A stretch of DNA of 64,000 bases, from the NCBI RefSeq assembly GCF_000515255.1, contig NZ_KI911559.1, positions 3,704,693 to 3,768,692 on the forward strand. Reading direction: 5' to 3'. Made by a program: the position numbers and the translations under genes. The notes under the pieces were generated by a model. That model worked only from the letters and a program-made list of their open reading frames with translations, had not been told where the DNA came from and searched no databases. The DNA comes from Rhodovibrio salinarum DSM 9154. GTDB taxonomy: Bacteria; Pseudomonadota; Alphaproteobacteria; Kiloniellales; Rhodovibrionaceae. Positions 36,370 through 45,430 of the stretch are shown here, piece after piece (within the stretch, counting starts at the first letter, position 1; the number at the start of each line of letters is the position of its first letter).

Positions 36370-37248
36370 CTACCAGCGAAAGGCGGGCAGCACGTGGGTG
36401 GGGGACTGGCCCTCGCGCGCAAACAGCGCGGTCAACCGGTCGGTTTCCGGCAACTCGCCCATCCGGATGCCCAAGTCGCCGGCATTGATGCCGCCGGGCA
36501 CGAACGCACTGTCGATGCCGACCCGGTTCGCGCCCTCGATATCGGTGTGCAGCGTATCGCCCACCGCCAGCGTGCGCTTGGGATCGGGATCGCCCAGCAA
36601 CTGGAAGCAACTGTCGTAGATGCCCTGGTAGGGCTTACCGTGGTAGCGCACCTCGCCACCCAGCTCCTGGTAACGCTTGGCAAGCGCGCCGGCACACAGT
36701 TCCACCGAGTCCCCGCGCATCACCCGGATATCCGGGTTCGCGCAGATCATCGGCAACTCGCGGTCGGCCGCCTGGCGCAACACCGGCTCCAGCGCACCGA
36801 TCTCGGTCGCGTGCAGGGCCGGACCGGTATTGAGCACGAATTCCGCGAACTGCACGTCGGACACCACCGACACGTCCAGTCCTTCGCGCATATTGGCGTC
36901 GTGCGGCGGGCCGATATGCAGCATCCGGCGGCCCAGCTCACGGTACCAAGTGCAGGGACGGTCGCGCAGATGGACGTAGGCGTCCTGCCCGCTCGACATC
37001 AGATGGTGGTAGCTGTCTTCGGGCAGGCCCAGATTGGCCATCTGCCGGGCCAGGTCCTCGGTCCGACGCGGCGCATTGGACAGCAGCAACAGCTGCTTGC
37101 CGCGCGCCTTCAGGGCGTACAGCGCCTCCACCGCCTCGGGGTAGGCGCGCAAACCATCATGCAGCACGCCCCAAAGGTCGAGGATGAATGCGTCGTAGCC
37201 GTCGGCCAGCTCTTCGAGGCCGCGGCGAATGGCGGGCTGATCGGTCAT
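36370..37248 (-). CDS. HAD-superfamily phosphatase, TIGR01459 type (NagD-like)
   Basis: HAD hydrolase of 292 residues. The catalytic DxD-type motif I reads FILDLWGVLHDG, motif II is LLLLSNAPRR, motif III Lys is in YHGKPYQGIYD, and motif IV is VGDTLHTDIEGA. The first Asp is present but the second is replaced (DLWG), the pattern seen in the alphaproteobacterial TIGR01459 group. The cap domain lies between motifs II and III. A small phosphate ester is the likely substrate. The ATG at 37248 was preferred over one 26 codons upstream. Confidence 0.9.
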   Translation of the reverse strand: MTDQPAIRRGLEELADGYDAFILDLWGVLHDGLRAYPEAVEALYALKARGKQLLLLSNAPRRTEDLARQMANLGLPEDSYHHLMSSGQDAYVHLRDRPCTWYRELGRRMLHIGPPHDANMREGLDVSVVSDVQFAEFVLNTGPALHATEIGALEPVLRQAADRELPMICANPDIRVMRGDSVELCAGALAKRYQELGGEVRYHGKPYQGIYDSCFQLLGDPDPKRTLAVGDTLHTDIEGANRVGIDSAFVPGGINAGDLGIRMGELPETDRLTALFAREGQSPTHVLPAFRW

Positions 37249-37354
37249 CGTGTCGGATCCGAACGTCGCGGAAGGGAGGCCGGCCATGCTGCGCCGCGAG
37301 ATGACCGGGAAACCGCGTTGTGCCACACGACGACGGTAAAGTTAAGCGTCCGCC

Positions 37355-37386
37355 GCCGGACGGACGGGAACACCCGTCCGTCCGGC
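37355..37386 (-). terminator. Strong hairpin downstream of the PAS-MarR gene
   Basis: A 14-bp perfect stem (37355-37368 with 37373-37386) with a 4-nt loop lies about 80 bases after the stop at 37468. No long T-run follows on the minus strand, but an AT-rich tract lies on the plus side. Confidence 0.6.
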
Positions 37387-37467
37387 AGCCATTAACCTAT
37401 TTTCTGTAAACACCCGTGAAGACGCGGACTTAACCGATTTCCCGGAAATTGCCGACGGCCTGAGGCG

Positions 37468-38394
37468 TCAATGCCGGATGGCAGGCTCTGGCGCGTCCTC
37501 GTCGGCCAGCCGCTCGGCAAGGTCCAACAGCACGCGCTCGGCCCAGGCAGAGCCTTCCGCGTCCAGACGGGCGAACGAGCCGACCACCTCGTCCAGCGGA
37601 TCGTCCAGAAGGACCTGCTCGCCAGATTCGGTCAATTCGATCGGACCGCGGAACCCGCGTTTCACCAGGTAGCCCTTGCCAACCAGGGTCGAGACCGTGG
37701 TCGAGGCCGTCCCCATGGTGGTGCGGTGCGCCTTGGCGAAGTCGCTGAGCGAGCGCTTGTCGGCGTCGGCCAGCTTGAAATAACGCAGCGCCGACCATTG
37801 TGCTGGATGCATACCGCGGTGGTAGTTGCGCTGCAGGTAGCGGCGCATCACCGATTCCAGCAGCAGCGCCAGGCGGTAGGGGCGCGAGACGGCAACGCCG
37901 TCACCCCGCTCCAAGTCGCCCAGGGACCGCTCGAAGGCGACGAAGACATTCGGGTCACCGCCTTCCAGACCGGACGGCCGCGGCGAGCGCACGGCCATGA
38001 TCTCGACGAAATAGGGCGTGCCGTCGCCCCGATAATTCAGCAGAATCGTTCCGGCGTGGCCATCACCCTGTAAGCGTTCGATGAAAGACCGCGCCATCCG
38101 CTGGTCGGTTTCCGGTCCCTGAAGCATGTCAGGCGAACGACCGATCAGATCGTCGCGCGTATAGCCGCACATCTCGCAGAACGCGGCATTGCAATGAAGA
38201 ATGTCGAAACTGCCGCCGTTCTGGCGCATGCCCGTCATCAACATCGGCACGTTCAGCTCGTCGCTTTGATCGAACAGTGTGTCGATCATGCTGGGCTGCT
38301 CCGCCAGAACATTGGCCAGCACACTCGCAGCGTGCGAGATGGTGGTCCCCTCACTCGGCAGACTGCCGGTAGTCACCGGATTGTCGTCTTTCAT
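37468..38394 (-). CDS. PAS-domain regulator fused to a MarR-type winged helix
   Basis: One-component regulator of about 308 residues. A PAS domain with LOV-like layout (about 40-150) reads FCEMCGYTRDDLIGRSPDML and QGPETDQ, but the LOV photo-adduct Cys (GRNCRFLQ) is replaced (GRSPDMLQ), so flavin photochemistry by the usual route is unlikely. A MarR-family winged helix follows (about 175-290), with DFAKAHRTTMGTASTTVSTL as recognition region and a wing, KGYLVKRGFRGPIELTESG. A signal sensed by PAS would control DNA binding directly. The start at 38394 is a best guess; upstream in-frame starts exist. Confidence 0.85.
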   Translation of the reverse strand: MKDDNPVTTGSLPSEGTTISHAASVLANVLAEQPSMIDTLFDQSDELNVPMLMTGMRQNGGSFDILHCNAAFCEMCGYTRDDLIGRSPDMLQGPETDQRMARSFIERLQGDGHAGTILLNYRGDGTPYFVEIMAVRSPRPSGLEGGDPNVFVAFERSLGDLERGDGVAVSRPYRLALLLESVMRRYLQRNYHRGMHPAQWSALRYFKLADADKRSLSDFAKAHRTTMGTASTTVSTLVGKGYLVKRGFRGPIELTESGEQVLLDDPLDEVVGSFARLDAEGSAWAERVLLDLAERLADEDAPEPAIRH

Positions 38395-38603
38395 GTTGCA
38401 CCGTGCCCGTTTCTGCGGTGTCGCGTTCGCCTCCCACGCGTCTTCCCTTCGCGCAGTCGCGAACTTACCAGTCGCTACATTAGCATTTGAACAGTCCCCG
38501 GACGGTTGATCCGAGGCAAATACATCCACCTTTCCCGTTCGCCAAAAATGCCATACGACGTGTATTCGGCTGCGACGAGTTTGCACCCGAAAATATCGAA
38601 GAT

Positions 38604-39674
38604 TCAACCCCCACTCAAATCACGCCCCCGAGCGTCTGCAACCGTCGCGAAACCGTCCCCCGCCAGGAGATCGGCAAGCTCGCGCTTGATCCGCCCAACC
38701 GCCTCGGGCCCATCGTAGATCAGGGCCGTGTACAGTTGCACCAAGTTCGCGCCCGCCCGGATCTTAGCATAAGCATCCGCACCGCTCGCCACCCCCCCGA
38801 CACCGACCATCAGCAACCGGCCCTCGGTGCGCCGGGTCATCTCGGCCAGGAGCTCGGTCGATGGTTGGAACAGCGGGCGCCCGGAGAGGCCGCCCGTCTC
38901 GGCTTTGCTCGCGCTCTTCAGGCTATCGGGGCGGGCGGTCGTGGTGTTGGAGACGATCAACCCGTCCAACTTCAGATCCAGGGCAATTTCCGCGATGTCG
39001 GCGCGGTCCTGGTCGCTTAGGTCAGGGGCGATCTTGAGCAGCAGCGCCGGCGGCGCGTCGGCCATCAACTCCTTGCGCACCGCCTGCAGATGACGGAGCA
39101 GCTCGGCCAGCTTGTCCTTGCCCTGCAGCGCCCGCAATCCCGGGGTGTTCGGCGAGGAGACGTTGATCGTGACGTAGTCGGCGTAACGCGACAGCCGTCG
39201 CAAGCCCGCTTCGTAGTCCGCAAGCGGATTGTCGCTGGTCTTGTTCATGCCAAGGTTGACGCCAACCACGCCACGCCCACCGGTGCGCCGGTAACGGCCC
39301 AGGTTGGCGTCGGCAACGTCCAGTCCGGCGCTGTTGAATCCCAGGCGATTGACGATCGCCTGGTCGGCAGAGAGTCGGAAGATACGCGGTTTCGGGTTGC
39401 CGGGCTGCGGCTTGGGCGTGACCGTCCCCACCTCCGCAAACCCGAAGCCGAGCTCGAACAGCCCCGCCACCGCCTCAGCATCCTTGTCGAAGCCAGCGGC
39501 GAGCCCGATCGGGTTGGCAAGATCGCGCCCGAACGCACGCACCTTCAGGGACTCCGGATCGTCCCCCACAGATTGGCGGCCGAGGCCGTGCTTCAGGGCA
39601 GCGATCGCAAGGTCGTGCGCGCGCTCTGGAGGCAAGCGGCGCAGCAACGCAGCACCAAGGTCGGCCCACGCCAT
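38604..39674 (-). CDS. pyrD: Dihydroorotate dehydrogenase (quinone), class 2
   Basis: FMN enzyme of pyrimidine synthesis that oxidises dihydroorotate to orotate at the inner membrane, using quinones. It has 356 residues. Class 2 signs are the amphipathic N-terminal helix (ALLRRLPPERAHDLAI), GLAAGFDKDAEAV, TVTPKPQPGNPKPRIFRL and the catalytic Ser in NVSSPNTPGLR. VGVGGVASG binds the FMN phosphate. The ATG at 39674 shares one base with the stop of the DUF952 gene (TGATG), so the two are coupled. Confidence 0.96.
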   Translation of the reverse strand: MAWADLGAALLRRLPPERAHDLAIAALKHGLGRQSVGDDPESLKVRAFGRDLANPIGLAAGFDKDAEAVAGLFELGFGFAEVGTVTPKPQPGNPKPRIFRLSADQAIVNRLGFNSAGLDVADANLGRYRRTGGRGVVGVNLGMNKTSDNPLADYEAGLRRLSRYADYVTINVSSPNTPGLRALQGKDKLAELLRHLQAVRKELMADAPPALLLKIAPDLSDQDRADIAEIALDLKLDGLIVSNTTTARPDSLKSASKAETGGLSGRPLFQPSTELLAEMTRRTEGRLLMVGVGGVASGADAYAKIRAGANLVQLYTALIYDGPEAVGRIKRELADLLAGDGFATVADARGRDLSGG

Positions 39675-40051
39675 CAAACCGCCCCGTCCATATCCGGCGC
39701 AGGCTGTTCGGCGTGCGCGGGCAGAACATGCACGCCCGCCGCGTTCAGGGGCAGGTCGTGCACCGCGCGTACCGCTGCGACGTCGAGCGTCGCATAGAGG
39801 TGCGGAAAGGCCACGCCGCCCCGCGATTCCTCCCAGACCAACCCGTCGCCAAGCGTGTCTGTCTCGACCTCCAGCAGACACAAACCGGGCTGACCGGCCA
39901 GGTAGGTAGCCAGGGTCCCCGACAGGGTGTTGGGCGTAGAAAAGTGGATGAACCCATCTTTGAGATCGAGCGGCCCACCGCGATAGACCCCCTCGGCCTG
40001 CGCCGCGCGCCAGGCTGCCCAGGGACAGACGTGAAAGATCACTGCACTCAT
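39674..40051 (-). CDS. DUF952 family protein
   Basis: A 125-residue protein with the DUF952 core: an N-terminal strand-helix with WRAAQAEGVYRGGPLDLKDGFIHFS, then LSGTLATYLAGQPGLCLLEVE and a second His-containing part near VAFPHLYATLD. The function is unknown. Its stop overlaps the pyrD start, a common arrangement in Alphaproteobacteria. Confidence 0.88.
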   Translation of the reverse strand: MSAVIFHVCPWAAWRAAQAEGVYRGGPLDLKDGFIHFSTPNTLSGTLATYLAGQPGLCLLEVETDTLGDGLVWEESRGGVAFPHLYATLDVAAVRAVHDLPLNAAGVHVLPAHAEQPAPDMDGAV

Positions 40052-40133
40052 AACGCGGGGGAGCCTAGGCCAAGATCGCGCCGGATTTAACCACCTTTAA
40101 TGCACCGGTCCCGTTCTCGACCGGCGCAGCGTC

Positions 40134-41897
40134 TTATGCCGACACTTCCGGCGTTGGGTCGGCCTCAATGACACGCGTCAGTGGCAGCCAAACCTGCGCT
40201 GTCGTGCCAGCCCCTGGCGCCGTCTCGAACGTCAGCTTGCCGTCATGCAGGGTCAGCAGCGCGATGCAGATATTCAGGCCCAGACCCGTGCCGGCCTCCG
40301 GCTGCTCGTCCGGGCGGCGCCCCTGGGAGAACAGGTGCTTAGCAGCCTCAAGCTCGCTTTCGGTCATGCCGGGTCCATGATCGCGTACGGCGATGCACAG
40401 CCCATCATCGCGGATTTTCGACTCCACGCGCACCTCGCTGTGCGGTGGCGCGAACTTGATCGCATTGCCGAGCAGGTTGACCAGGACCTGCTTCAAGGCG
40501 CGCGGATCGACACGGACGGTGACCGCCCCAACCGCCCGCGTCAGGCGCACCTCTTGCGCATCCGCCCGCCCGCGCACCAGCTTCACCGTCTCATCCACCA
40601 AAGCCGGCAACGAGACCGTCGCCTCGGCCAACTCGTAGCGACGCGCCTCGATTTTCGACAAATCGAGGATGTCGTTGATCAACGATAACAGGTGCTGGCC
40701 GCTGGTGTGGATATGCTCGGCGTATTCCCGGCTGCGCTCGCCCTCGGCGTATCCCAAGCGGATCGCGTCCGCGAAACCGATCACACTGTTGAGCGGCGTG
40801 CGAATCTCATGGCTCATGGTCGCCAGGAACTGCGACTTGGCCTGGTTGGCTTCCCGAGCCTGGTTGCTCGCAATCCGCAGATCGCGCGTTTGTGCGCTCA
40901 ATTGCTTGGCCTGACGCTCGGCAATGTCGCGTGCAGCCGCCAAGTCCCGGGCGGTCTCCTCCAGCTCGCTGTGATACGCGTTGAGCGTCGCTTGCGCCCG
41001 GTTGGCCTGGCGCACGATCAACACCACCACGCCCAACACCACCACAAAGGCCGCGCCCAACGGCCCGCCGAGGGCCGACAACATGTCCGAGCCCGGCCGC
41101 GCCGCGGTCCAGGTAAGCTGGCCCAGCGTCTTGCCATTCAACGCGGTTAAAGGGAGCCCCACGGGCGCGCTCATGGATGCCGGCACGAAGCGCAAGGCAT
41201 CCAAACGAAAATCGGACTCAAGGGCGCCCAAGAGATCCGAATCCAGTGTGCGAAAAAAGACCAGAACGGCCCGGGCATCGCCGTCGCGTGGTGGTGGGCG
41301 GTCATCCTCCCATCCGATCGCGGCCCCCGCTGCCACGTGCACGCCTTGCTGGTCCTGAAAATAGGTATCGAGGACGGTGGGTGCCTCGCCGGGCACGCCC
41401 GGGTCTGCACGGACCTGCTCGATCAGGGCAACCAGCGCCGGGGGATAGGGCTCGGTTAACCCTGGCTGGATATCCGGGCGTCTGACGCTATGGATCAGAC
41501 GGTTGCCGGCACCGAACACCGCCGCACCATCCATACCCAGGCCGTCGATCGCCCACTGACCAACGTTCTCGTCGGCCCAGAGCGGATCGTACCCGAGCAC
41601 CACCTTTTCCGCCGTCGTATTCCAGAAAGCGTAGTCGCCAGTGAAGCCGGCAATGGTTTTGCGCACGTTCAGCATCGCCGAACGCGCCAGGTGCAGTTCA
41701 CCCTCCGCCGCGAGCCGGTTTTGCCGTTCGGCGGTATAGACGAGCAAACCGGCGGCGAGAGCCAGGAACACAGCGACCAGGACAAGAATCGGCAGGACGA
41801 TTCGGTTCGCGGAAGGGCGGGGCCCGCGACCGTTGCCGGCTTTCACTGTCACTTGGCATTCCTCGTTCGTCGACGGGGTCGCGCCCTGCCCGGGCAA
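40134..41897 (-). CDS. CHASE4-domain sensor histidine kinase
   Basis: Inner-membrane sensor kinase of up to 587 residues. A first transmembrane helix (about 33-53) and a second (about 275-300) enclose a periplasmic CHASE4 sensor with the typical GDYAFWN. A coiled coil (about 300-345) leads to the HisKA domain, with the phosphorylated His in MSHEIRTPLN (about 363). The HATPase domain has the N box LLGNAIKF, DHGPGM (G1) and GTGLGLNI (G2). No response regulator gene is adjacent, so the partner is elsewhere. The start is uncertain: TTG at 41897 or GTG at 41852 (VTVKAGN). Confidence 0.9.
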   Translation of the reverse strand: MPGQGATPSTNEECQVTVKAGNGRGPRPSANRIVLPILVLVAVFLALAAGLLVYTAERQNRLAAEGELHLARSAMLNVRKTIAGFTGDYAFWNTTAEKVVLGYDPLWADENVGQWAIDGLGMDGAAVFGAGNRLIHSVRRPDIQPGLTEPYPPALVALIEQVRADPGVPGEAPTVLDTYFQDQQGVHVAAGAAIGWEDDRPPPRDGDARAVLVFFRTLDSDLLGALESDFRLDALRFVPASMSAPVGLPLTALNGKTLGQLTWTAARPGSDMLSALGGPLGAAFVVVLGVVVLIVRQANRAQATLNAYHSELEETARDLAAARDIAERQAKQLSAQTRDLRIASNQAREANQAKSQFLATMSHEIRTPLNSVIGFADAIRLGYAEGERSREYAEHIHTSGQHLLSLINDILDLSKIEARRYELAEATVSLPALVDETVKLVRGRADAQEVRLTRAVGAVTVRVDPRALKQVLVNLLGNAIKFAPPHSEVRVESKIRDDGLCIAVRDHGPGMTESELEAAKHLFSQGRRPDEQPEAGTGLGLNICIALLTLHDGKLTFETAPGAGTTAQVWLPLTRVIEADPTPEVSA

Positions 41898-42018
41898 ACA
41901 CCGATCGCCAGGTCGATAGCCAGCGTGATCACGACGATCGTACCGCAGTTAATCTCAAAAGCCGCAAAAGAAGTGTTAAGTCGAAACCATATTGCGGCGA
42001 CGATCTTGACTGGCGGCC

Positions 42019-42573
42019 CTATTCCTTTCGCCCGCCGAACGGCTGCAACAGGCGATCCAGCAAGCCGGGTTCGGACAACTGGCCGGCGGCGATACGTTTA
42101 TCCTGGCTGCGTTTGGCTACATTGATGCCGAGCACCGAGAGCGCCACGCCCCAGATCACGGACAAATGCGTGGTCGCGGCCAACAGCTCGGCCGCGACCG
42201 CCGGGGTCATCACGATGGCGTAGGTGAGAGCGCCGGTCTGCGCGATCCAGGCAAGCGCGACGGCGTAGCCAAAGGTTGGCCGCCAGCGCCGGACGTAGGG
42301 GTCGGCGCTGGATGCCTCGGTGCGCATGGTGCGGTTGATCTGGGCAAGGATACGCGCATCACGCCGGGCCTCGATCGCGGCCATGCGTTCAACATGACGA
42401 TTGGCGATCTGCAACTGGTCGCGGTCGATCTCGCCGCGATCCAGCTTGCTGCCGACGTCATCAAGCGCATCGGCGGCGGCCTTGGCCGTCGGATCGTCGA
42501 TCGCACGCAGGCCGCTGGAAACCAACTTGCCAAGCAAGGGCACGCCGACGCTTGCGAGCAGGGCAGGAATCAT
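42019..42573 (-). CDS. 3TM-type holin
   Basis: A 184-residue membrane protein. The N-terminal half is soluble and helical with charged residues (ALDDVGSKLDRGEIDRDQLQ). The C-terminal half has two or three hydrophobic helices (YAVALAWIAQTGALTYAIV and LSVIWGVALSVLGIN). This matches the holin_3TMs type found in phages and gene transfer agents, which opens the inner membrane for lysis. The ATG at 42573 has GAGGAG 8 bases upstream. Last gene of the phage operon. Confidence 0.8.
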   Translation of the reverse strand: MIPALLASVGVPLLGKLVSSGLRAIDDPTAKAAADALDDVGSKLDRGEIDRDQLQIANRHVERMAAIEARRDARILAQINRTMRTEASSADPYVRRWRPTFGYAVALAWIAQTGALTYAIVMTPAVAAELLAATTHLSVIWGVALSVLGINVAKRSQDKRIAAGQLSEPGLLDRLLQPFGGRKE

Positions 42574-42619
42574 CGGATCGCTCCTCGTGACCGGTAACAC
42601 GACATGGCTCAGGGGGACG

Positions 42620-43036
42620 TCACGGATAGAAAATGAAGTCGCCCAGCGTGCCGCTGGGCATGCGTGCGCGCGCCCAGGCGGGCTGAACGTCGGCATGGTG
42701 GTAGCGGGTGGCGTCGGCTGCAGCCTCCGGCACCGGCGCACCGGCAAGCACGCGCCGGGCAATCCGGCGACACACGGCCAGATGCCGATCCAGCGAGCTC
42801 GGTTCCGGCCTGGGCGCCGGCGGCGGGCCTTCCTGGTGCAGGCGCGCAACCAGCACGGCGGCCAGCGCCTCCAGCACCCGCACCGGTTCGCCCCGGTGAC
42901 GGGCGTACAGGCGCCGGGCCAACCACTCAGCCAACTCTTCGCGACTGGCCGTACGCTCGGCGTGCGGGATCAACCCGGGCCGGCCAGCGGGATGCAGCGG
43001 ACCGGCCGATGCGCATGACAGCACGCGGGCGCTCAT
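42620..43036 (-). CDS. Phage cell-wall hydrolase-like protein
   Basis: A 138-residue protein. Its last third (DATRYHHADVQPAWA, then GDFIFYP) carries the pattern of SleB-type cell-wall hydrolases (GAT.YH, P.WA, IG.H.FY), so it is a likely endolysin-type gene. The protein is shorter than typical hydrolases and the catalytic Glu region is not obvious, so activity is uncertain. Its start overlaps the stop of the preceding small membrane protein by 4 bases. The frame runs open upstream, but that part is not coding. Confidence 0.6.
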   Translation of the reverse strand: MSARVLSCASAGPLHPAGRPGLIPHAERTASREELAEWLARRLYARHRGEPVRVLEALAAVLVARLHQEGPPPAPRPEPSSLDRHLAVCRRIARRVLAGAPVPEAAADATRYHHADVQPAWARARMPSGTLGDFIFYP

Positions 43037-43347
43037 GGCCGATCCCCCAAGGCCGGTCGGCCGAAGCCGAGGCTGTCCAGTTTCTTCTCGATCCGCACCA
43101 GATGGGCGGTCAGGCGGCCCTCGCTCTCCCGCAAGGCCGGGATCGACGCGTAGGTCGTCGCCACATCGACCTTGAAGGCAGCGAGCTGGTCGCGCGTGCC
43201 GCTGTTCGCACCGTCCAGACGGTGCGCCAGCCGGTCGAGCGCGTCCTGCGCATCGCGCCGGGCACGCCAGATCAGCACGAACAACCCGGCCAGCGCCGGC
43301 AGTTCGACAGCGGTGATCCACCAGATTGGATCGAAGGTCCAGGTCAT
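43033..43347 (-). CDS. Small phage membrane protein, spanin-like
   Basis: A 104-residue protein with one N-terminal transmembrane helix (about 8-27, ITAVELPALAGLFVLIW) followed by a long charged coiled coil. The topology and position after the terminase suit an i-spanin (Rz/gp18.5-like), but no outer-membrane partner was identified. The function is inferred from context. Confidence 0.6.
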   Translation of the reverse strand: MTWTFDPIWWITAVELPALAGLFVLIWRARRDAQDALDRLAHRLDGANSGTRDQLAAFKVDVATTYASIPALRESEGRLTAHLVRIEKKLDSLGFGRPALGDRP

Positions 43348-43439
43348 GAGCTTACTTTCGTGAAAGTGCCAAAACCCCCTCTCCTCGCCGGAAAAGAGGG
43401 CGGCGGGTATGCGGCGGAGTCGGCAGGCGCGGCACGGTC

Positions 43440-44951
43440 CTACACGTCGAAGTCGGCGGGCGCGTGAACGCCGGCCATGCCGGGACGCCAGGTGTGCCGG
43501 CCCGCGGAGGGTAGCCGTGGCAAGCGGACCGGCTCGCTCGCCAGGCAGCCGGCGACCGCGTCCAGCCCGTCGTCGCGAGCGTGCGTCAACCCGGGACGCC
43601 AGTCGCGCATCTCCTGCACGAAGGAGGTGGCAAACACGCTGTCATGGGCGTGCAACGCCCCGGCGGCGAGCGGCGCGTCGAAAGCCTCCAGAATGCGGAG
43701 ATCCTTGGGCCGACGGCTGGTAACCTCGCGCACCGCCGCGGGCACGCCGGCAGCCGCCAACTCCCGGCGCAACAGACCGGGCAGGAAGCGGCCGACGCCG
43801 TTCACCTCCAGGCTGATCGACGGCAGGTAGAGGTCGCGCGCGAACGCGGTGGCCTGGCGACACAACTGGGTCGCCTCGTCGAGCTCCCCGGCGGTCGCTG
43901 GGTCGTGGGTCAGATAGGCCACACGGTGCAGGAAGGCGTTGCCGGCCGCATCCAGGAACACCGCTGCGATCACGCTGGCGTCGCCCCGCCCCGGCGCGCC
44001 GTAAGCCGGGTCCCACCAGCAGGCGGCGGCGACCAGCCGGTCGCCCATCAGGGTCAAGACCGCCTCGTCGTTCCCCTCGGCGTAGTCAAGCTCCGCCGAA
44101 TAGCGGCGCAGACGCGCGGGATCGAGCCGGCCTTCGGCGACGTTGACCGGCTGCAGCAGCATCTGGCTGGCGAAACTGTTGGGCCCGCTGCGCTGGGCCA
44201 GCTCGCGGATCGCCTCCTTGGAAAAGCGCTCCGGCCAGGCGGGCGTGCCCTGGGCGTCCTGGATCGGCACGGTGAGGCGGGCGAAGCCATCCAGAAAGGC
44301 CCGCGTCTCGCCCACTTCCTCGCGCGGCCCCTCGGCATAGATCGTGAAATAGGTGTGCGGCGTGCCGACGTAGAGCTGCAACCCGCCAGGCACCAGCAGG
44401 TAATCGATCTCGCCCAGCCGACGGCGCAGCTCGGCGCGCTTGTCGGGCGTATCGCAGGTGTTCGGCACCTCGACGTCGTCGCAGATCACCACGTCCGCGC
44501 GGCTGCCGGTGACGTTTGCCGTGACCCCACGGGCGAGCATGCTGGGATCGCGCAACACGCCAGGGCGTTCGACCGTGAAGCGGTCGGCCGCCCATTCCTG
44601 TGCCCGCTGCGGCCGCAGGCCGGCGAGGAAGGGATGCCGCTCGACGATACCGCGCACGTTGCGCACCATCTTGACCGCCAGCGCCTGTTCGGCCGCCAGC
44701 ACCAGGATGCGCAGGTCGGGCATCCGCCCCAGCAGCCAGGCGCAGAATAGCCCGACCAGCGAGGATTTACCCGCCGACCGGAAAGCCTGAAGCAGCAGCC
44801 GCGTTTCGCCGCGCTGCCAGCACGCTTCCAGCCAGCGCGCGATGCGCAGGTGCACCGCTGCCGTCCGCAGGCCCTGCTGACGGTCCCAGACCCAAACGAA
44901 CTCGCCGAACCCGGGCACACGCGCGCCCGCCCGACGATCCAGGCGGGTCAC
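43440..44951 (-). CDS. terL: Phage terminase large subunit
   Basis: DNA-packaging motor of 503 residues. The ATPase has a Walker A-like FRSAGKSS near residue 62 and the Walker B VVICDDVEV. The C-terminal nuclease domain includes the acidic WWDPAYGAPGRGDASV region. The size and motifs fit the T7 gp19-like group. It overlaps the preceding small gene by 4 bases. Confidence 0.9.
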   Translation of the reverse strand: MTRLDRRAGARVPGFGEFVWVWDRQQGLRTAAVHLRIARWLEACWQRGETRLLLQAFRSAGKSSLVGLFCAWLLGRMPDLRILVLAAEQALAVKMVRNVRGIVERHPFLAGLRPQRAQEWAADRFTVERPGVLRDPSMLARGVTANVTGSRADVVICDDVEVPNTCDTPDKRAELRRRLGEIDYLLVPGGLQLYVGTPHTYFTIYAEGPREEVGETRAFLDGFARLTVPIQDAQGTPAWPERFSKEAIRELAQRSGPNSFASQMLLQPVNVAEGRLDPARLRRYSAELDYAEGNDEAVLTLMGDRLVAAACWWDPAYGAPGRGDASVIAAVFLDAAGNAFLHRVAYLTHDPATAGELDEATQLCRQATAFARDLYLPSISLEVNGVGRFLPGLLRRELAAAGVPAAVREVTSRRPKDLRILEAFDAPLAAGALHAHDSVFATSFVQEMRDWRPGLTHARDDGLDAVAGCLASEPVRLPRLPSAGRHTWRPGMAGVHAPADFDV

Positions 44952-45430
44952 CGCGCGGCCTCGATTTTGCCCAGCGCCGTGCGCGCCTCACGCAGCAGAT
45001 GCGTAAGGCGTTCCGTCTCCGCACGATCGCCGGCCGAACCGGACGTGCCCGATTCAGCCGCCAATTCGGCACTGACGCCGGCTTCCGCCCAGCGCAGCAG
45101 CTTGATCAACGCGTCCAGATGCGCCAGCGCCGCCTTGCCCGCGCTTTGCCGCGCGGTGAACTCCTTGTCGCCCGCGGCCTCCGGCGGTGGGCTGTCGGTG
45201 TGGTCCTGGTAGCCCTGGAGCACCCGTTCGGCGATCCCAGGCAGGGTTTCGAGCAGCCGCAGCTGCAAACGTCGGGTGGCCTCGCTCAAACCGGTCTCCC
45301 GATGGGCCTCGCGGCCATGGTGGGTCGTGCAGAGAAGTGGCCGCTCGTGGCTCAGGCGGTGAGCGCGCACATCTCGCCATCCGCCAAGCGACGTGGATAA
45401 GCGAGCAGCCGACGGAGGTGTCCCTGCCAA
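44948..45430 (-). CDS. Probable terminase small subunit
   Basis: Up to 160 residues. Mostly helical (LSEATRRLQLRLLETLPGIAERVL and HLDALIKLLRWAEAG), without recognised motifs. Placement immediately before terL with a 4-base overlap is where the small terminase (DNA recognition) gene sits in T7-like phages. The start is not settled: the frame opens at 45430, overlapping the tail-fibre end, and no clear SD was found; a start further downstream is possible. Confidence 0.55.
   Translation of the reverse strand: MAGTPPSAARLSTSLGGWRDVRAHRLSHERPLLCTTHHGREAHRETGLSEATRRLQLRLLETLPGIAERVLQGYQDHTDSPPPEAAGDKEFTARQSAGKAALAHLDALIKLLRWAEAGVSAELAAESGTSGSAGDRAETERLTHLLREARTALGKIEAAR

Noticed and set aside
38000-38260. 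Photoactive LOV domain
   Set aside because: The essential adduct cysteine is replaced by Pro-containing sequence.
45054-45351. C-terminal extension of the tail fibre in its original frame
   Set aside because: The text (many Arg, Pro and Ser) is out of frame with the LamG-like domain and overlaps the small terminase gene; a frameshift explains it better.
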